Shown here piece after piece: positions 21,831 to 34,691 of a stretch of 64,000 bases of DNA; positions within the stretch are counted from its first letter, which is position 1, and every line of letters begins with the position of its first letter. Under the pieces are notes generated by a model. That model searched no databases and was not told the DNA's origin. It saw only the letters and a program-made list of their open reading frames with translations. Source of the stretch: Hydractinia symbiolongicarpus (taxonomy: Eukaryota > Cnidaria > Hydrozoa > Anthoathecata > Hydractiniidae); the NCBI RefSeq assembly GCF_029227915.1, contig NC_079882.1:2666001-2730000 (forward strand). The letters run 5' to 3'. The position numbers and the translations under genes were made by a program.

Positions 21831-24678
21831 TCATTTGTTATTACTCCAAAAAGCTTGTGGGACAGCTCTTGTATCACCAGGAGAGTACGACACGCTACTA
21901 GAGATCGGCGACTGCAAAATCTGTGGATAGCTGTAAGCGTATTCGATATTCCTCGAATCTGTTCCTCGCGGAGATTTACTTGATGCCACGTAGGGATTGT
22001 AAGCTTGCGCATAACTTGTTTGGACTGTTCGTGAATTGTTATACATAACCTGGCGCATATCTTCGAAGTCAAAAGGGGGATCTTGTGAACGCGAAGTGTG
22101 TCTTACACTGCTACTACTTCCTCCACCGCTGGAGTGGTGAGAACTGGCACTATTATTGCTGCTACGAGATTTAGACTCTCCCTTAGGTTCAGCATAGGTT
22201 ACATTAATACGACTACCCTAAAAAAAAGGTTAAAATAAAATGTAAACTAAGAAAAAAAAATAAGTAGGAAAAAATAAGCCAAGTATTCTCTAATTTTTTA
22301 GAAATTATTTGACAATGGCCAAATTATTTGACAATGGCCTAATTATTTTTCGCTATTTTTGTAAGAGTAATTAGGACCAACAAAAACTAGCCTAAAAAGT
22401 TTGGGTTAAGGGGTCTAATATACGAAACGAATTCATCCTGTTCCAATACAAATGGGATATCTTACAACTGATACTGCAAACAAATAGTGTAAATAAAAGA
22501 AGAAAAAAAGGCCACTGAAAAGATCAAAAGGGTAATTTAAATTTATTGCATTTATGCTACCTATGAATTGGTCACTTCAAACTTGTTTTGGTTTCACCTC
22601 ACCAAACAGATCTTCCCACCTGCTCTACAACTATCTCTACATATTTCACAATGCCTTGCGGGAATGCTTTACAATATATAGTAATTGTAAAGAATAAATG
22701 CACCTAAATCTTTAACACAGCACCTACCAAGTATTGTACTTCTAATCAAAAAAATTGTACCCATCACAACAAATTGCGATGTGTTGACAACCTTTTAAAC
22801 CTCTTTCATTCAGACACTCTGTTTTTACACCTTGCAATAATAAGTATATGACTATAAAGTTAATGGTTTTATCACCCTTTCATGCAAGGGAAGCTTTTTT
22901 TCAAAATTATTTACTTAACTCTATGGATAACAATACTGATGTGTACCTGAAAACTGTGAGTCATGTGCAAGACTTGTCGAGCGATCTCTGAAGATGCAAA
23001 CGTAACAAAACCAAAGCCACGAAAAGGGCTTGGAATATAAACATCAGATAATTCTCCATAATCCCCAAAATATTTGTGAAGATCATCTGAACATGTACCA
23101 TCAGGAAGTCTACCAATGAAAAGTTTCAGTGGCATTTCATCCTGTAAAAAAAGAAAAAACAATTAAAGGAAATTACTCTCTGGCGTTTAAGTGGAAATAT
23201 CCATGGTTCAAAAAATCCATGTAATGACTTACTTTCTTTTTTGGCATTCGAACTTCGCATCTTCTACCTAGAATAGCATGGTTTGATTTCAATGCCTTCT
23301 GTGCTGCAGCAGCTGCTTTAAATCGAATAAATCCAAAACCACGTGATTCTTTAGTAACTGGATCGTATTTTACCTACAAAAAAAAAAGTTCATACAAATT
23401 TTGAAAAATATAATACAGTGTTGCAAAGCCGAAGTCTAACAAGTGGCTATCTTAAGGGTGATTATATAAATTCAGATAACATTTTCTTGCTTCATTAGAA
23501 CATGTTGTCATGTTCTTAGTTTCACCAAGCATTTAAATTACAAACTTCATCCAATCAGCTAAAAGTATTATAAAATGGTGACAAAAAGAAGATTAATCTC
23601 TAAACAAAAATCACTAGAATACTTAATGTTAGCAGCTGAAATATATTTTACTAATAATGACAAATTGATGCGAAACATTCTTATGTTGACTAAATTAGTA
23701 CACAGATTTTTCATACAAATGCTTTCATAAAAAGTCAAGAGTACCTCATGCATTGCTAATTCACCAAACTGTTGAAAGTATTCTTTCATGTCATGCTCTG
23801 TTGCTTTGTATGGTAAACCCAAAACAATCAAATCTGACAGAAAATCACTGTCTGAACCAGTCTTTACCAACTTAGCTTCAGGTTCACGGTTTGGCGACTC
23901 CTCCATTTTCCTTTTAACAGAGTCTAAGAAAAAGGTATTTCTTTTAGAAAGAGCTTGTGCTTATTTTTAACATTTTTTTAGTCAAAGATGCCTTGACCTG
24001 AAACTTTTAATCAGTCAATTTTTAGCTATTTGTAACATTTTTATTAATTTTTTAATATATTAGAACTTTAAAAAGTCATTAAATTTTTTTTGTCTACTTG
24101 TCCCTCAATAAGCTGGTGGTTTAGGTATTAACAGATGAAATATTGTTATCACAAAATGCCAAAATCATATTTTTTTTGCATTTCTTTAAGCTATATGGTC
24201 ATCAAAAACAATGTCAAGAACCCAATCTTCAAAAACAAGAACTTAGAACATTTTTATTGGTAGTAACTAGTGCTAATGTCTAGTTTCAGACGTTATTTAT
24301 AAACCATTTTATGACATGTAACAAACAAAGTTATAACGTAATATATATACCCTACTGTGTGCAAACAAATACAAATTAGATAGATAAAACACCTGTTTTT
24401 GGCAATGTGATGTGATATGTTGTGTCGCCCCAACCTTCGAAAGGAGGATCTAAAATATTATCTGATAAACGAATTCCTCTCCATGCACCAGTGGAACTTT
24501 TATACTTTAAACCGATAGCATTTGGAAATTGTGCTTGAATTGTTGATAGAAGAATGGTCCCACAACTTTCTGTTGGTAATTCAATGCAGTTTTCACCATT
24601 TTCTTCATCAGAAACTTTTACAAAACATGGATATTTTTCTGTTACCACCTTTTCCTCATGGACATCTATTTCAGCCAT
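21831..24678 (-). CDS. TARDBP: TARDBP (TDP-43) orthologue, complete, without a glycine-rich tail
   Basis: TDP-43 is a nuclear UG-repeat RNA-binding protein acting in splicing and RNA stability. Exons (minus): 24678-24393, 23923-23745, 23373-23233, 23141-22947, 22217-21831; 395 aa (human 414). Residues 1-95 match the oligomerising N-terminal domain (LLSTIQAQFPNAIGLKYKSS). A basic stretch, KRKMEESPNREPEAKLVK (about 99-116), sits where the human NLS lies. RRM1 has RNP2 LIVLGL (127-132) and RNP1 RGFGFIRF. RRM2 has RNP2 LFIGRL and RNP1 RGFGFVTF (about 243-250). The last exon finishes RRM2 (INVTYAEPK), then about 115 residues rich in Ser and Tyr (SSGGGSSSS, YNNSRTVQTSYAQAYNPY). The long Gly-rich/Q/N prion-like domain of vertebrates is absent. 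An acceptor-like GTACAG lies 10 nt before the ATG. Confidence 0.93.
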
Positions 24679-25113
24679 TTTATTTCTTCTGTACTAAAAT
24701 CAACTACAAACAACAATAACAAATTAGGTGACTAATCATTAAGTAATTAGTACTGTGCAAATTTGAGGGCCAATTCTTGATGATGTTAGCTTCTACCCTG
24801 TTAACTAGTTATGCAGAAACTTCCAGGTCCTTCTTGCCCTCCAGTCCTATGTTGTAGCTGTTGAACAGGATATCATCATGTCATGAACAAGCAAGTATAT
24901 TCTAGGTTACATTTCAACAGCTTAATAAAATGACTGAAAATATAAGTGGTAACATTTTTAAAGAACTACAGTATTTGCATATTTAGTTAAAAAAGTTGCA
25001 AAAAAAATGACAATAATATCAGTGTTGTTTCATTTGTTGCTTATTATTAATAAGCAACAAATGAAACTAATTAATATTTATTACATGTATGTTGGTTACC
25101 AGTTGGTTACCAA

Positions 25114-25131
25114 GGGGGGGGGGGGGGGGGG
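25114..25131 (+). repeat. Homopolymer G18
   Basis: Eighteen consecutive G in an AT-rich setting. It may be real (G-quadruplex-prone) or of uncertain length in the assembly. Confidence 0.9.
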
Positions 25132-25861
25132 TGCTAAGGATGTATACATGGGTACTAGGAATAAAACACCGATCATATTTAAAGGAAATATTAGTCCAGT
25201 GGAATGATGTCATTTCTGATCCAACTGACTTCATTTTATAATTGTTTTCCTTCCTCGAAAATCTTTAAATGCAATATTCTACATATGTGGCAACAGCTCT
25301 TTTTATCTGTACTGTTAAATAGCAAACTTTGTTGCACATATGACATTACTTTTAAAACTACTTGTTGCTGCCGTGTGCTGAAGCATTGTTCTCTCCTTCG
25401 AGGTGCCTCACAAGATGAATAACTAAATCTAATACAGTCTTATTGCGCTTTGGGTTATCGTCTCTGTGTGGTTCATGTTAAAATCGCTTATAAAGTTTTT
25501 TGAGTTCTGTGTTGTGTCGCTAGTGTTGTTGTTAATGGTTTCTGTGGTGTATGGTTTAAAAAAAATTGATTTAGTAAGTTTGTGTATATTGTTGTTTCTT
25601 AGTTTTTAGTTAATGTGTTTTAAATTCTGTTTTATTCTACTCGGTTCTGTTTTTTATAAGTTTTTGAGTCTGTGTTTTAAGTTCTTGTTTTTATAATTTT
25701 CCATTTTTTTATTGCCCGGTATGTTGTATTTATTTAGCCAATGTTTATGTGAACATCAAACATGTGTTCCTTAATGTATGTTAATATAAACAAGACGCAT
25801 AATTACGTAAACTAGCAAAACAACAGCCTTTAATGAATTTTGCTTTACTGTAATAGCATAT

Positions 25862-26140
25862 GTGATGCTGTAACTTAGTGGTTATAAATCCCGCACTTTC
25901 TGCAGGAGACCAGGTTTCGTTTTACCTTGGTGGCGATACAATATGGGAAAGTAAATTTTATCAAAGTCCGGGTTAACCAAAGACATATAGAAAAATAAGG
26001 GAGATGGCACAATGTGTGGGCTGTTGGATACCAGGAAGTTGTTGGGTACAGCAATGACTGTGTGACTTAAAATGAGCGTTAAATACTCCAGGACTCCTTA
26101 TCAAGCCTCATTTGGCCCCTCCTGGAAATAATATAGAGGG
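25862..26140 (+). mobile_element. Candidate tRNA-derived SINE
   Basis: The first 75 bases resemble a degenerate tRNA gene: an A-box-like TAACTTAGTGGTTA at 25871-25884 and a B-box-like GGTTTCGTTTTACC at about 25913-25926, with CCCGCA and TGCAGGAG between. A tRNA-unrelated body follows. It does not fold as a functional tRNA by eye. The right end is approximate. Confidence 0.4.
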
Positions 26141-28197
26141 TATATCCCTTGCTATTTGTGAAGCAAGGCTAGCTATTCATAGACCTTTTTAAATGTTTAC
26201 ATTTTCACGGTAAGCTCTCCTGGCTGTGTGGCACAGAAAGATGAGAAGCTTGCTGAAAAAAGGTCTTTTTAAGTCCATTTCTTTCTATGGAAACATTGTA
26301 AGTAGTATCCGTTATCTTGTGTTGTCTTGTTATTTGTACAGTATTTTTAAGGTAGTTTTGTCAGCAGCGATTGATTTTTCCATCATCTGATTGGCTAAAC
26401 GTTGTATTTTTGTCTGTAGTTAGCTAGCTAGTGAATCATTTTACTAGAGTATTTATTAAGCTTGCTACAGACAGATTTCTTTGTTTATATGCATTTTAAC
26501 TACGGGCTCTTCTAACATGTGTCTGGCATATAAAAAAGATGCTAGTGAGCTACAACTTTCTACAAATGCCTTTTCCCATTGATTTCTTCAGACAATAGTC
26601 AGTGAGGTTTTGAACTTTTTGAGAGTGACTGGATTGACAACAAGGGTTATAAAATGAGTCTTGAATTCTTCAAGTCGGCATGTCACATAGTACTACTTTC
26701 AGCTGAGGGAAAGCATGGACCTTTCCGGTCAAACTCTCACAGAAGATGCTTTGATTAAACAAGAACTTTAAGTATCTGAATTAAAGTAAGGCTAAATTAG
26801 CAAAAACGCACCTATAACTACACAATATGACAGGTGTGAAGTTAAAAAAGAAAAATTCTACAAAAAATTCAGCCCCTATTTATAAAAAGGTGACTGCATG
26901 AACGGCGTGTTTTCCCTCAATTCATGATGGCTACCTGGAAAAATACAGACATGTAATTGGTTGAAAAGTATCACGTCATATTTGCTGACAAGGAGAATAG
27001 ATTTTTGCTTATTAATGCTATAGTGTGAGCTTTTTAAAATCATTTCTAGCCCAAAACAATCTGCCCAGGGTAAAATCAGAAGTAAGACACAATCCCTAAT
27101 ATTTTGAGGCTTCAATGTTTTTTAACTTTTTTTTGGTTAAGTTTAACCAGTATATTTATATAAAAATTTCAAAAATATTTACCTAAAAACAGGTGACAAT
27201 TATGTCAAAGCGACGAGTTCAAAAAAATTGGTGAAAAAGTCGCGAACAGTTGTAAAAAATATAAAAAAGAATATAAAAAATATACTAATACTGTGTTTCC
27301 TCCTGTGTTAATCGAATACAGCGTTCTTTTATCTCTTTCCTTCATGGTTTTGAATAGCAAGAATCATATCAGTGATCACATTTTACCCCCCTTGAATTTA
27401 AACATATTGATTTTTTTCAATATAGCCAATTTTCCAAGTGGAGAGTAACAGATACTTCTATTAGAAGATTGGATCAAATTTTTTAGCTGTAATTTTTGAC
27501 AATGTATATTTTTGTATATGGTGGGATGGAAGTAATGATTCCAGAATTTAGTATTTTTAGGGGTATAAAAGTACCAAAGGTTGCAATAATAGTGACAAGG
27601 GGTGGAAAGTAATTTAAAAATAACAAGTTAAAAAAACACTTGCAACACACCAACGTGTCACCTTTTTTCAAATAATAAACATTTTGCAGGTGCATTAAAT
27701 CTGTTTACCGCAGATAAAAACAGCGTTAGCTTTTTGCGCGAAAAGCTTTATGAGCTAATTTTCCATCAGGCATCAGTCCAGGTCTATTTCAGACTATTCC
27801 AGTGAAAATAACCACATTAAAAACGGCAGCCGTATATTTTTTAAACTCATCAACTCACCAACTCGCGACTCACCAACTCACTAACTCACCGACTCGAAGA
27901 TTACCTATACTCAGCAATTAATGCCTCAGTTTTTATCTCATTTTACAGAAATGGGCATGTTTGCATGCACAGGAGTTTTCACATGCTTCTTATGGATAGG
28001 ACTGTTTTAATGCATAAGGCTGTAATACTATTCAGTGTTGGTGTTTTGTTTTCTTGAAGAGCTCAGAACTTTATAAAGTGTTTATGATCCAGCTTTCAGT
28101 TGGTATTCTGTTAATTCGAAGACACGAATATACAGGTGCAAATCCTGTCTGAATCTTCTATTTAGTTTTTATTAGACCAGTGGTTATTTAAGAATAC

Positions 28198-28912
28198 TGT
28201 TCTGCCCGGATAATGAACATTGGCCTGATTAAGTACGGCAGCTTGCCCCGGTTAAGAACAGGGCAGAAAATACATAATCAGGGCAACATAATCGGGACAG
28301 ACCGGCTTATTACTCAAAAAATATTATTTGGCACTTATAAAAGGAACATAATCAGGGCAGTTTATATACGACAGTGTAATATTATTTCTCACTTATTATA
28401 GAACGAACATAATCGGGGCAGGTCGACTTATGTATGACAGTCAAATATTATTCGACAATTATAGGACTTAAATAACACAAATACAATTGGGGCTGACTGC
28501 TTTTATATAATTCGTGGCAAATACTAAATTTTGGGATTCGCAAGTTTAATAACTTTTCACCAAAATTAATTCCCGCAAAAAGAATAATTTAGGTTCCGTG
28601 AAATTTAGTTGCTTCAAAGTATATTATGTTGAAATGTATTTACTACAAGGGGTAGTTTATACTAAGAATTACGTCGACACTTTTTTATTTCGCCATGTCT
28701 AGTTTTTAGGGGTGTTCTATCTTCCAGAGAATGTTTAATTTACAAAAGCTTGAAGAAAATGCCAATCACAGCCTGTCTCCCAGCTATTTATATAAGCGTT
28801 CATAATCCGGGCACCACGACATAACAGTGCAAAAAAAACATAATCGGACCGTGCGTACATAATCCGGCTGTCCTGGTTGTAAACGGGTCGTTTTCGCAAT
28901 CTGGGCAGAACA
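28198..28912. mobile_element. Non-autonomous DNA transposon (MITE), 715 bp
   Basis: Terminal inverted repeats TGTTCTGCCCGGAT (28198-28211) and ATCTGGGCAGAACA (28899-28912) have one mismatch. They are flanked by a 4-bp direct repeat ATAC (28194-28197 and 28913-28916), a plausible target-site duplication. Inside, the motif CATAATCRGGRCAG recurs about ten times in variants at both ends (for example 28273, 28287, 28347, 28389, 28803, 28859). No transposase ORF. Confidence 0.75.
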
Positions 28913-29082
28913 ATACCAAGGGCAATATATATATGTTTTTAATTGTAGCTATATACTTTTATATGTTAAAAAACGCAGCAACAAAGATTTGCTATTATAG
29001 AGTCTTACCATGTTTCTGCCTCTTGTTTTCTATAGGGCAACCTTTATTGCTGACCTAAGTTGACTAAATCCTTTCTAGTCAC

Positions 29083-29224
29083 TATGGGACAACTCTTGCT
29101 GTTGACCCAAGTTGACGAAATCCTTCCCAGCAGTCACTATGGGGCAACTATTGTTAAGTTGACCAAAGTTTCTAGACAGTATTCGGTCAACTTACGTCAA
29201 CAAAAAATGTTGCCCCCATAGTGA
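29083..29224. repeat. Foldback repeat around CACTATGGGGCAAC
   Basis: CACTATGGGGCAAC (near 29135-29150) is mirrored by GTTGCCCCCATAGTG (near 29209-29223), with GTCAACTT/AAGTTGAC also paired inside. A related direct copy precedes it (29060-29100, CACTATGGGACAACTC). Likely a small MITE with a partial tandem copy. Confidence 0.5.
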
Positions 29225-29600
29225 ATTGAGAGTGTTTGGTCAACGTGTTGGGTCCAAAATTTGGTCAATACGAGGCAAGAGGTCAATACGGGTCGGAAAC
29301 AGTGCTAAGCTAGTGTCCAAATCTTTTTGCCTGCCATGAACACCAAAAGGGCTTAACATTCAAAAAGGTCTATGTAAAATATGCACATTTATCTACCTGT
29401 CTCAATACCCTAAACAATATTTAAGGAATAATTTCAGCAATACCTGCTTTGTTTTGCTACGAACTGGAAAGATTGGTGTGGGATAATACATTGAGGAAGA
29501 GTGTGGAATTTTGAGATGATTAGCCAGGTAATCCAGCGTAGTTTTTACACCCACCGGAAAATCGGAATACTAAAGGTCGGAAAAATTACGCTGGGTCGAA

Positions 29601-32600
29601 GTAAAGCTGGTAAGTCGTCCACGTATTACTTCCTGAATATGAGGGAGATATAGTATTTAACATGCGTTAGACCTATGTACGTTCCCAAGCCTTGTGGAGA
29701 TAATGATGTGCTATTCTCCATAAAGCACATTGTAGTGAGGCTCATCAATGTCTGTTGTCGAGTGTAGCAAGCCCTTTCTTTCCTTGTTGTACAATGTAGT
29801 AAAGCGTATTTTTTCGTAGCGATCTGTAGCAGTACGTTATTTTCTGTAGCAGGCCGTAGTAGAACGTATTTCTTTGTAGTAGAGTGTAGTAGCCTGTAGT
29901 AGAGTGTAGTAGAGCGTATTTCTCTGTAGTAGAGCGTATTTCTCTGTAGTAAAGCGTATTTCTCTGTAGTAGAGTGTAGTAGCCTGTAGTAGAGCGTAGT
30001 AGAGCGTAGTAGAGCGTAGTAGAAAATAATTTTTCTGTAGTAGAGCGTATTTCTCTGTAGTAGAGTGTAGTAACCTGTGGTAGCTTGTAGTAGAGTGTAG
30101 TAGCCTGTAGTAGAGCGTAGTAGTACAGCGTAGTACGCTGAAGTAGAGCGTAGTAGCCTGTAGTAGAGTGTGGTACGGCGTCTTTTTCTAGTGCTGCGCA
30201 ACATAGGCATCCACATTTAGAATGTGACAAAAAAGGCAATTACAATTCATCACTATACAAACTCTATTTACAAGAAAAATAATTATTCACAGAGCACTAT
30301 GGTTAAGAAGCGCAGGGGCTTACAGCAGTTAAGCTTCATACAAATAGTTTCAGAAAATATTCTAACTTTTAAGTTAAATTGAACTGGGGAAAACGGCGTT
30401 CAAATGACTACCATCGCCATAATGGTCTCGCACTATATACAAACGAAAAATTATCTGGACATCTTCCCACAAAAAGATTCTTATCAGTACATCAATTGTA
30501 GTTGGTAGATAAACAAGCCATGATGGCCGATTCGCCAGTGGTCATCATAATATCAGAGACAAAGAAACAAATTTAGCAGACACGCCTAAATATTCATTTT
30601 CAATTTCACATCTTGTGTTTTACTGCGCTTACCCAACGAGACATGATCAGTTTGTTTGAGTCTTACAGAATGCATCACAAGCAATGTATGTTCCAAATAC
30701 CATTAGTGAAGGCGAGTGATCAGTATTACGTAAGAGATACGGTTGTTTCCGTAAATTAGACCTTTGATAAAATTTTAGAAAAAAGCTCCTGTTTTAGAAG
30801 CAATCCATACATCACAGATTCGGTCGTTTCAGTAAATTAGACCTTTGATAAACATTCAGGAAAGAGCTCCTGTTTCTAGAAGCAATCCATACATCTCAGA
30901 TTCAGTTGTTTCGGTGGATTGGGCCATTGTTAAGCATTCAGGAAAAAGCTCCTGTTTCTAGAAGCAATCCATATATCACAGATGCGGTTATTTCGGTAAA
31001 TTGAGCCATTGATAAACATTCAGGAAAAAGATCCTGTTTCTAGAAGCAATCCGTACATAATAGAATTAGTTGTTTCGGTGAGCTAGGCCATTGATAAAAA
31101 TTCAGGAAAATGGTCATGTTTCTAGAAGCAATCTATACATAACAGGTTCAGTTGTTTTGGTGAATTGGGCCTTTCATAACCTTTTAGATAATGCTTTTTG
31201 ACATTCAATTTTGGCCGGAATATAAAATTTCAGAACAAAAGTTACCGAATTTGGCGCTTGTCTATGATAATATCAGTTAAACACTCCATGTTTCTCTTGT
31301 TTCGTTCAATTTTGACAATATAAAACGAAATTTCAGAACAAAAATCACCGAAGTCGGCACTTGTCTATGCCATTATCAATTAAGCGCTCCATGTTTCTCT
31401 TGTTTCGCTTAATTTTGGCCGGAAAATGAAATGTGTCTAAGGTATTGTCACATATACGAACTCTACTTGTCTTGTTTCGATGAATTAAGACCTGAATACT
31501 TTTGTATATGCCGATTATCTCTTGGTTGAAAGAAACCTTTTTTTTGTTTCACAACATTAAAACTTGTTAACATATACCGGAACAAAGTTTAAGCAAATAT
31601 GTATCACGCCGTCTTCGGTAAGGATTAATCTGTTATGCTTTCGAATATAGAAGAATCCGTTTTTTGTGAAACAATTGTTAATATATATTGAACGATTGTA
31701 GTTTGTAGTTGTAGTTGAGTCTTGATGAAATCTAGTAGTGTTTGTGTATTTCACAGACTAAAAGCTACTTTCTAAAAATATGCTCATGCACTACGAAAGT
31801 CAAAATAATTAGCATCCGTGGCATCACAGAATGTTTCACAAGAAGATTGCTATTTCTTTATAAATTGCTTTTTATTAATATAGGAAGTTTTTTATATGAT
31901 TACTTCAAAAATAATATGATCAAGCTTGTGGCCATCCTTTTTTAATATATTAAAATCTCTTTGTGGGAAGATGTCACGATAATTTTTCGTTTGTATATAG
32001 TGCGAGACCATTATGGCGATGGTAGTCCTTTGAACGCCGCTTTACTATAGAGAAACACACTCTACTACAGGCTACTACACTCTACTACAGAAAAATACGC
32101 TTTACTACAGAGAAATACATTATGCTAGGCTCTACTACACGCTACTACACTCTACTACAAGCTACTACACTCTACTACAGAGAAATTTGCTTTACTACAG
32201 AGAAATACGCTCTACTACACTCTACTACAGGCTTACTACACTCTACTAAAAGTTACTACACTCTACTACAGGCTACTACATGCTACTACAGGCTACTACA
32301 CTCTACTACAGGCTACTACATGCTACTACAGGCTACTACGCTCTACTACAAAGAAATACGTTCTACTACGGCCTGCTACAGAAAATAACGTACTGCTACA
32401 CATCGCTACGAAAAATTACGCTTTAATACATTGTACTACAAGGAAAGAAAGGGCTTGCTACACTCGACAACAGACATTGATGACCTCACTACAATGTGCT
32501 TTATGGAGAATAGCACACCATTATCGCCACAAAGGCTTGGGAACGTACATAGGTCTAACGCATGTTGAATACTATATCTCCTTCATATTCAGGAAGTAAT

Positions 32601-32624
32601 ACGTGGACGACTTACCGTAAAACT
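29601..32624. mobile_element. Foldback-type DNA element with long repetitive inverted repeats
   Basis: Two long inverted repeats face each other: left 29609 to about 30178 (plus 30389-30470), right about 31955-32616. The outer 150 bp match closely (GGTAAGTCGTCCACGTATTA and its complement), including GTTCCCAAGCCTTGTGG and TCAATGTCTGTTGTCGAG. The inner arms are arrays of a short unit, CTACTACACTCTACTACAGG and variants. Flanks GTAAAGCT (29601-29608) and GTAAAACT (32617-32624) look like an 8-bp target duplication with one mismatch. The left arm has an extra 210 bp (30179-30388). The centre has other tandem repeats and no transposase. Architecture resembles Drosophila FB or MULE-like foldback elements; 8 bp would also fit hAT. 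The long open frames here merely read the repeat. Confidence 0.8.
30728..31190. repeat. About 82-bp tandem repeat, about 6 copies, in the foldback element core
   Basis: Copies share GTTTCTAGAAGCAATCCATA and TTCGGTAAATTGGGCC-like segments. The phase marker CAGATTC recurs at about 30815, 30897, 30978, 31061 and 31142 (spacing 81-83). A second weaker repeat (CTCCATGTTTCTCTTGTTTC) follows at about 31282-31420. Confidence 0.8.
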
Positions 32625-34691
32625 AGACTGGACGTATTTAAAAAAAAGTTGAATGTGGAAGAAGTGGTATTTTTAGCTATGTGGCTGCAGAGACAGTGAG
32701 CATGAACTACGCTGCATGAAATTCGGTAATTCGCGTAATTATGATACCGGCTAAAGATTAATTAAGATATTTGCGAAAATAATATCCGTAAAAGAAATTG
32801 AGCAATTCCTATAAAAATTCGTAGAATTAACTCAGAGTGAGCAAACGTCTATTGACAAAATAAAGAGAATGAAACACCGATGTCAAATTCATCACAAAAA
32901 GTCAATAAAAATGTACTTTTGTGGGTTTTTTTCTTTTTATCCGCGAAAATTCCTACTTGCGAAGATTAGTATTATTTGTCTTCGAATGATATTTCATCTC
33001 AATAATAAAAAACGTTTCTAAAATTTCTCAAATAAAAGCGAAGCCTGGGAGACGTCCTAAGTAAGAATTAGAAAAATAGAAAAATAAAGAATGTTTTATT
33101 ACGACTTCTATTTATTACGTATTCTATATTAAGAGTTATCTGTTAAATCGTCTGCTTTCTCTACTTTTTGTATATATTGTTGTGTCTTATCGTTTTTGAT
33201 ACTGACCCTGGAACTCAACACACTTCTTCGTTGGCTTCTGAGACAATGAATCTATTCGATGTCACTCGGGGTAATCTCACACATACTAAATATTTCTTCA
33301 TAATGTCAATATCAATGATTTCGAAAAGCATACCTCCCGCGAAAAAACAAGTCAGTCTCATATAAAAGACCTTTAAAAATTTTGAAGGAATCTTTATTTT
33401 TTTAAAAAACCTTGATTAGTTCTTAATAATTTACATTTAAAACTCCATTAACTTTGTATGACATCAACCGCGATAAGTCACATCTAAAAAGAGGCCACAT
33501 TTTCCGCCTGAAAATAGCCTAAATTGAATAATTTTCACGAATATTTTTATCTATTCATCTGCTCAAAAAAAGAGAAACCTTTTGATGAGACCAACGACCC
33601 TCTATGAACTGGAGACCTTGGGGTAAAATGAAATAGTGCAATAAGGCCCACTACCTGATTCTACTTCCTCACACCCTCCAAAAAAATAGGTGCTGAACGA
33701 ACATGAGTAACGCCTGGAAGCTTCAGAATACGCATTTATTAGGAATATTTTTTTCACGGTTATAACACTTACACCAGGGTCTCGGGGCACTTTCCCATTG
33801 TTCTACTGTTTTTGAGTGGTTTTCCTTCAGCTTTGTAAGCATTAAAAAAACTTAACAAAAATTCACCATTCAGATCGTTGGCTACTAGACCTGTTCAAAA
33901 ACACAAAAAATTAAAGTTATATTGTTCTTGATAGGTTCTAAATATATCTTTATAGATAAAGAAAAGCAAGCACAGAATATTCTGATATACCTTAACCACT
34001 AACATGATAGCATTACATATTTCATGCATATCATCTTTTTTCAATTTCATTCGGGGAAAGTTAGAAAGGGGGAAGATATTTCAATAAAAACACACATTAC
34101 TGACTTTACATGGGGTATCTAAATGATCTAATCATTCTGAGGCGACATTTAGATTCACTCTGACCTGTTTATGCGGAATTACTCTCTCTTTCGCCAAACA
34201 AAACGTGTTTTCTCCTTTCTTACGTTTTCCCTCATTCTGGAGCTCCCTGTCAAGCCACGTCAGGCGTAATCTTGTACCCTTGGTTGTGCAATAAAACTTG
34301 TGTTAAATAGGTGAATAATTTATAGGTTTTATGATACTTAATAACAGATTTGCCTTTTCTCTCTCTCTCTCTTTCTCCTCTTAGTGTGTGTGAAATAAAG
34401 GTATTAAGAAGAAAAATTATATCGCTGTTATTTTTACGTACAAAATAAAATTATTAGGCTATTAACAAAATGTCATTTAGTACCGTAAACCGGTCACTCT
34501 TTTCTTCTGCGTATCTTACATTGCATACACATATTTATACATATTTTCACTGATGAAGTGCTGACATTCAGAAGATCTTATTCTCTCATTGTTGAATATT
34601 GAAACATATTAACCAACAGAGAGAATAATCACATTCCCCATTGAGGATTTCGGTGCAGTTAATCGGGTTTCGGTGCCGTTAATATTAATGT
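32625..34691. other. Intergenic, 3' flank of the matrix-protein gene
   Basis: No supported gene. A (TC)n tract lies at about 34357-34380. The proximal part should hold the 3' UTR of the matrix-protein gene. Confidence 0.4.

Larger units (their letters stand above)
24679..28193. other. Gene-poor interval with repeats
   Basis: Upstream of TARDBP. It holds an 18-G run at 25114-25131 and a SINE candidate at about 25862-26140. A short (ACTCACCA)-like tandem lies at 27844-27898. The T-rich tract at about 25430-25740 contains no gene. No exon with support was found. Confidence 0.45.

Noticed and set aside
25862-25935. Functional tRNA gene
   Set aside because: Box motifs are degenerate and the arms do not pair convincingly; a SINE head is more likely.
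29626-30239. Two long minus-strand frames coding Tyr/Leu/Thr-rich repeats (STTLYYRLLHSTTG)
   Set aside because: They read the CTACTACACTC tandem repeat of the foldback element arm; the opposite arm (32122-32388, +) gives the same peptide. No start context or domain.
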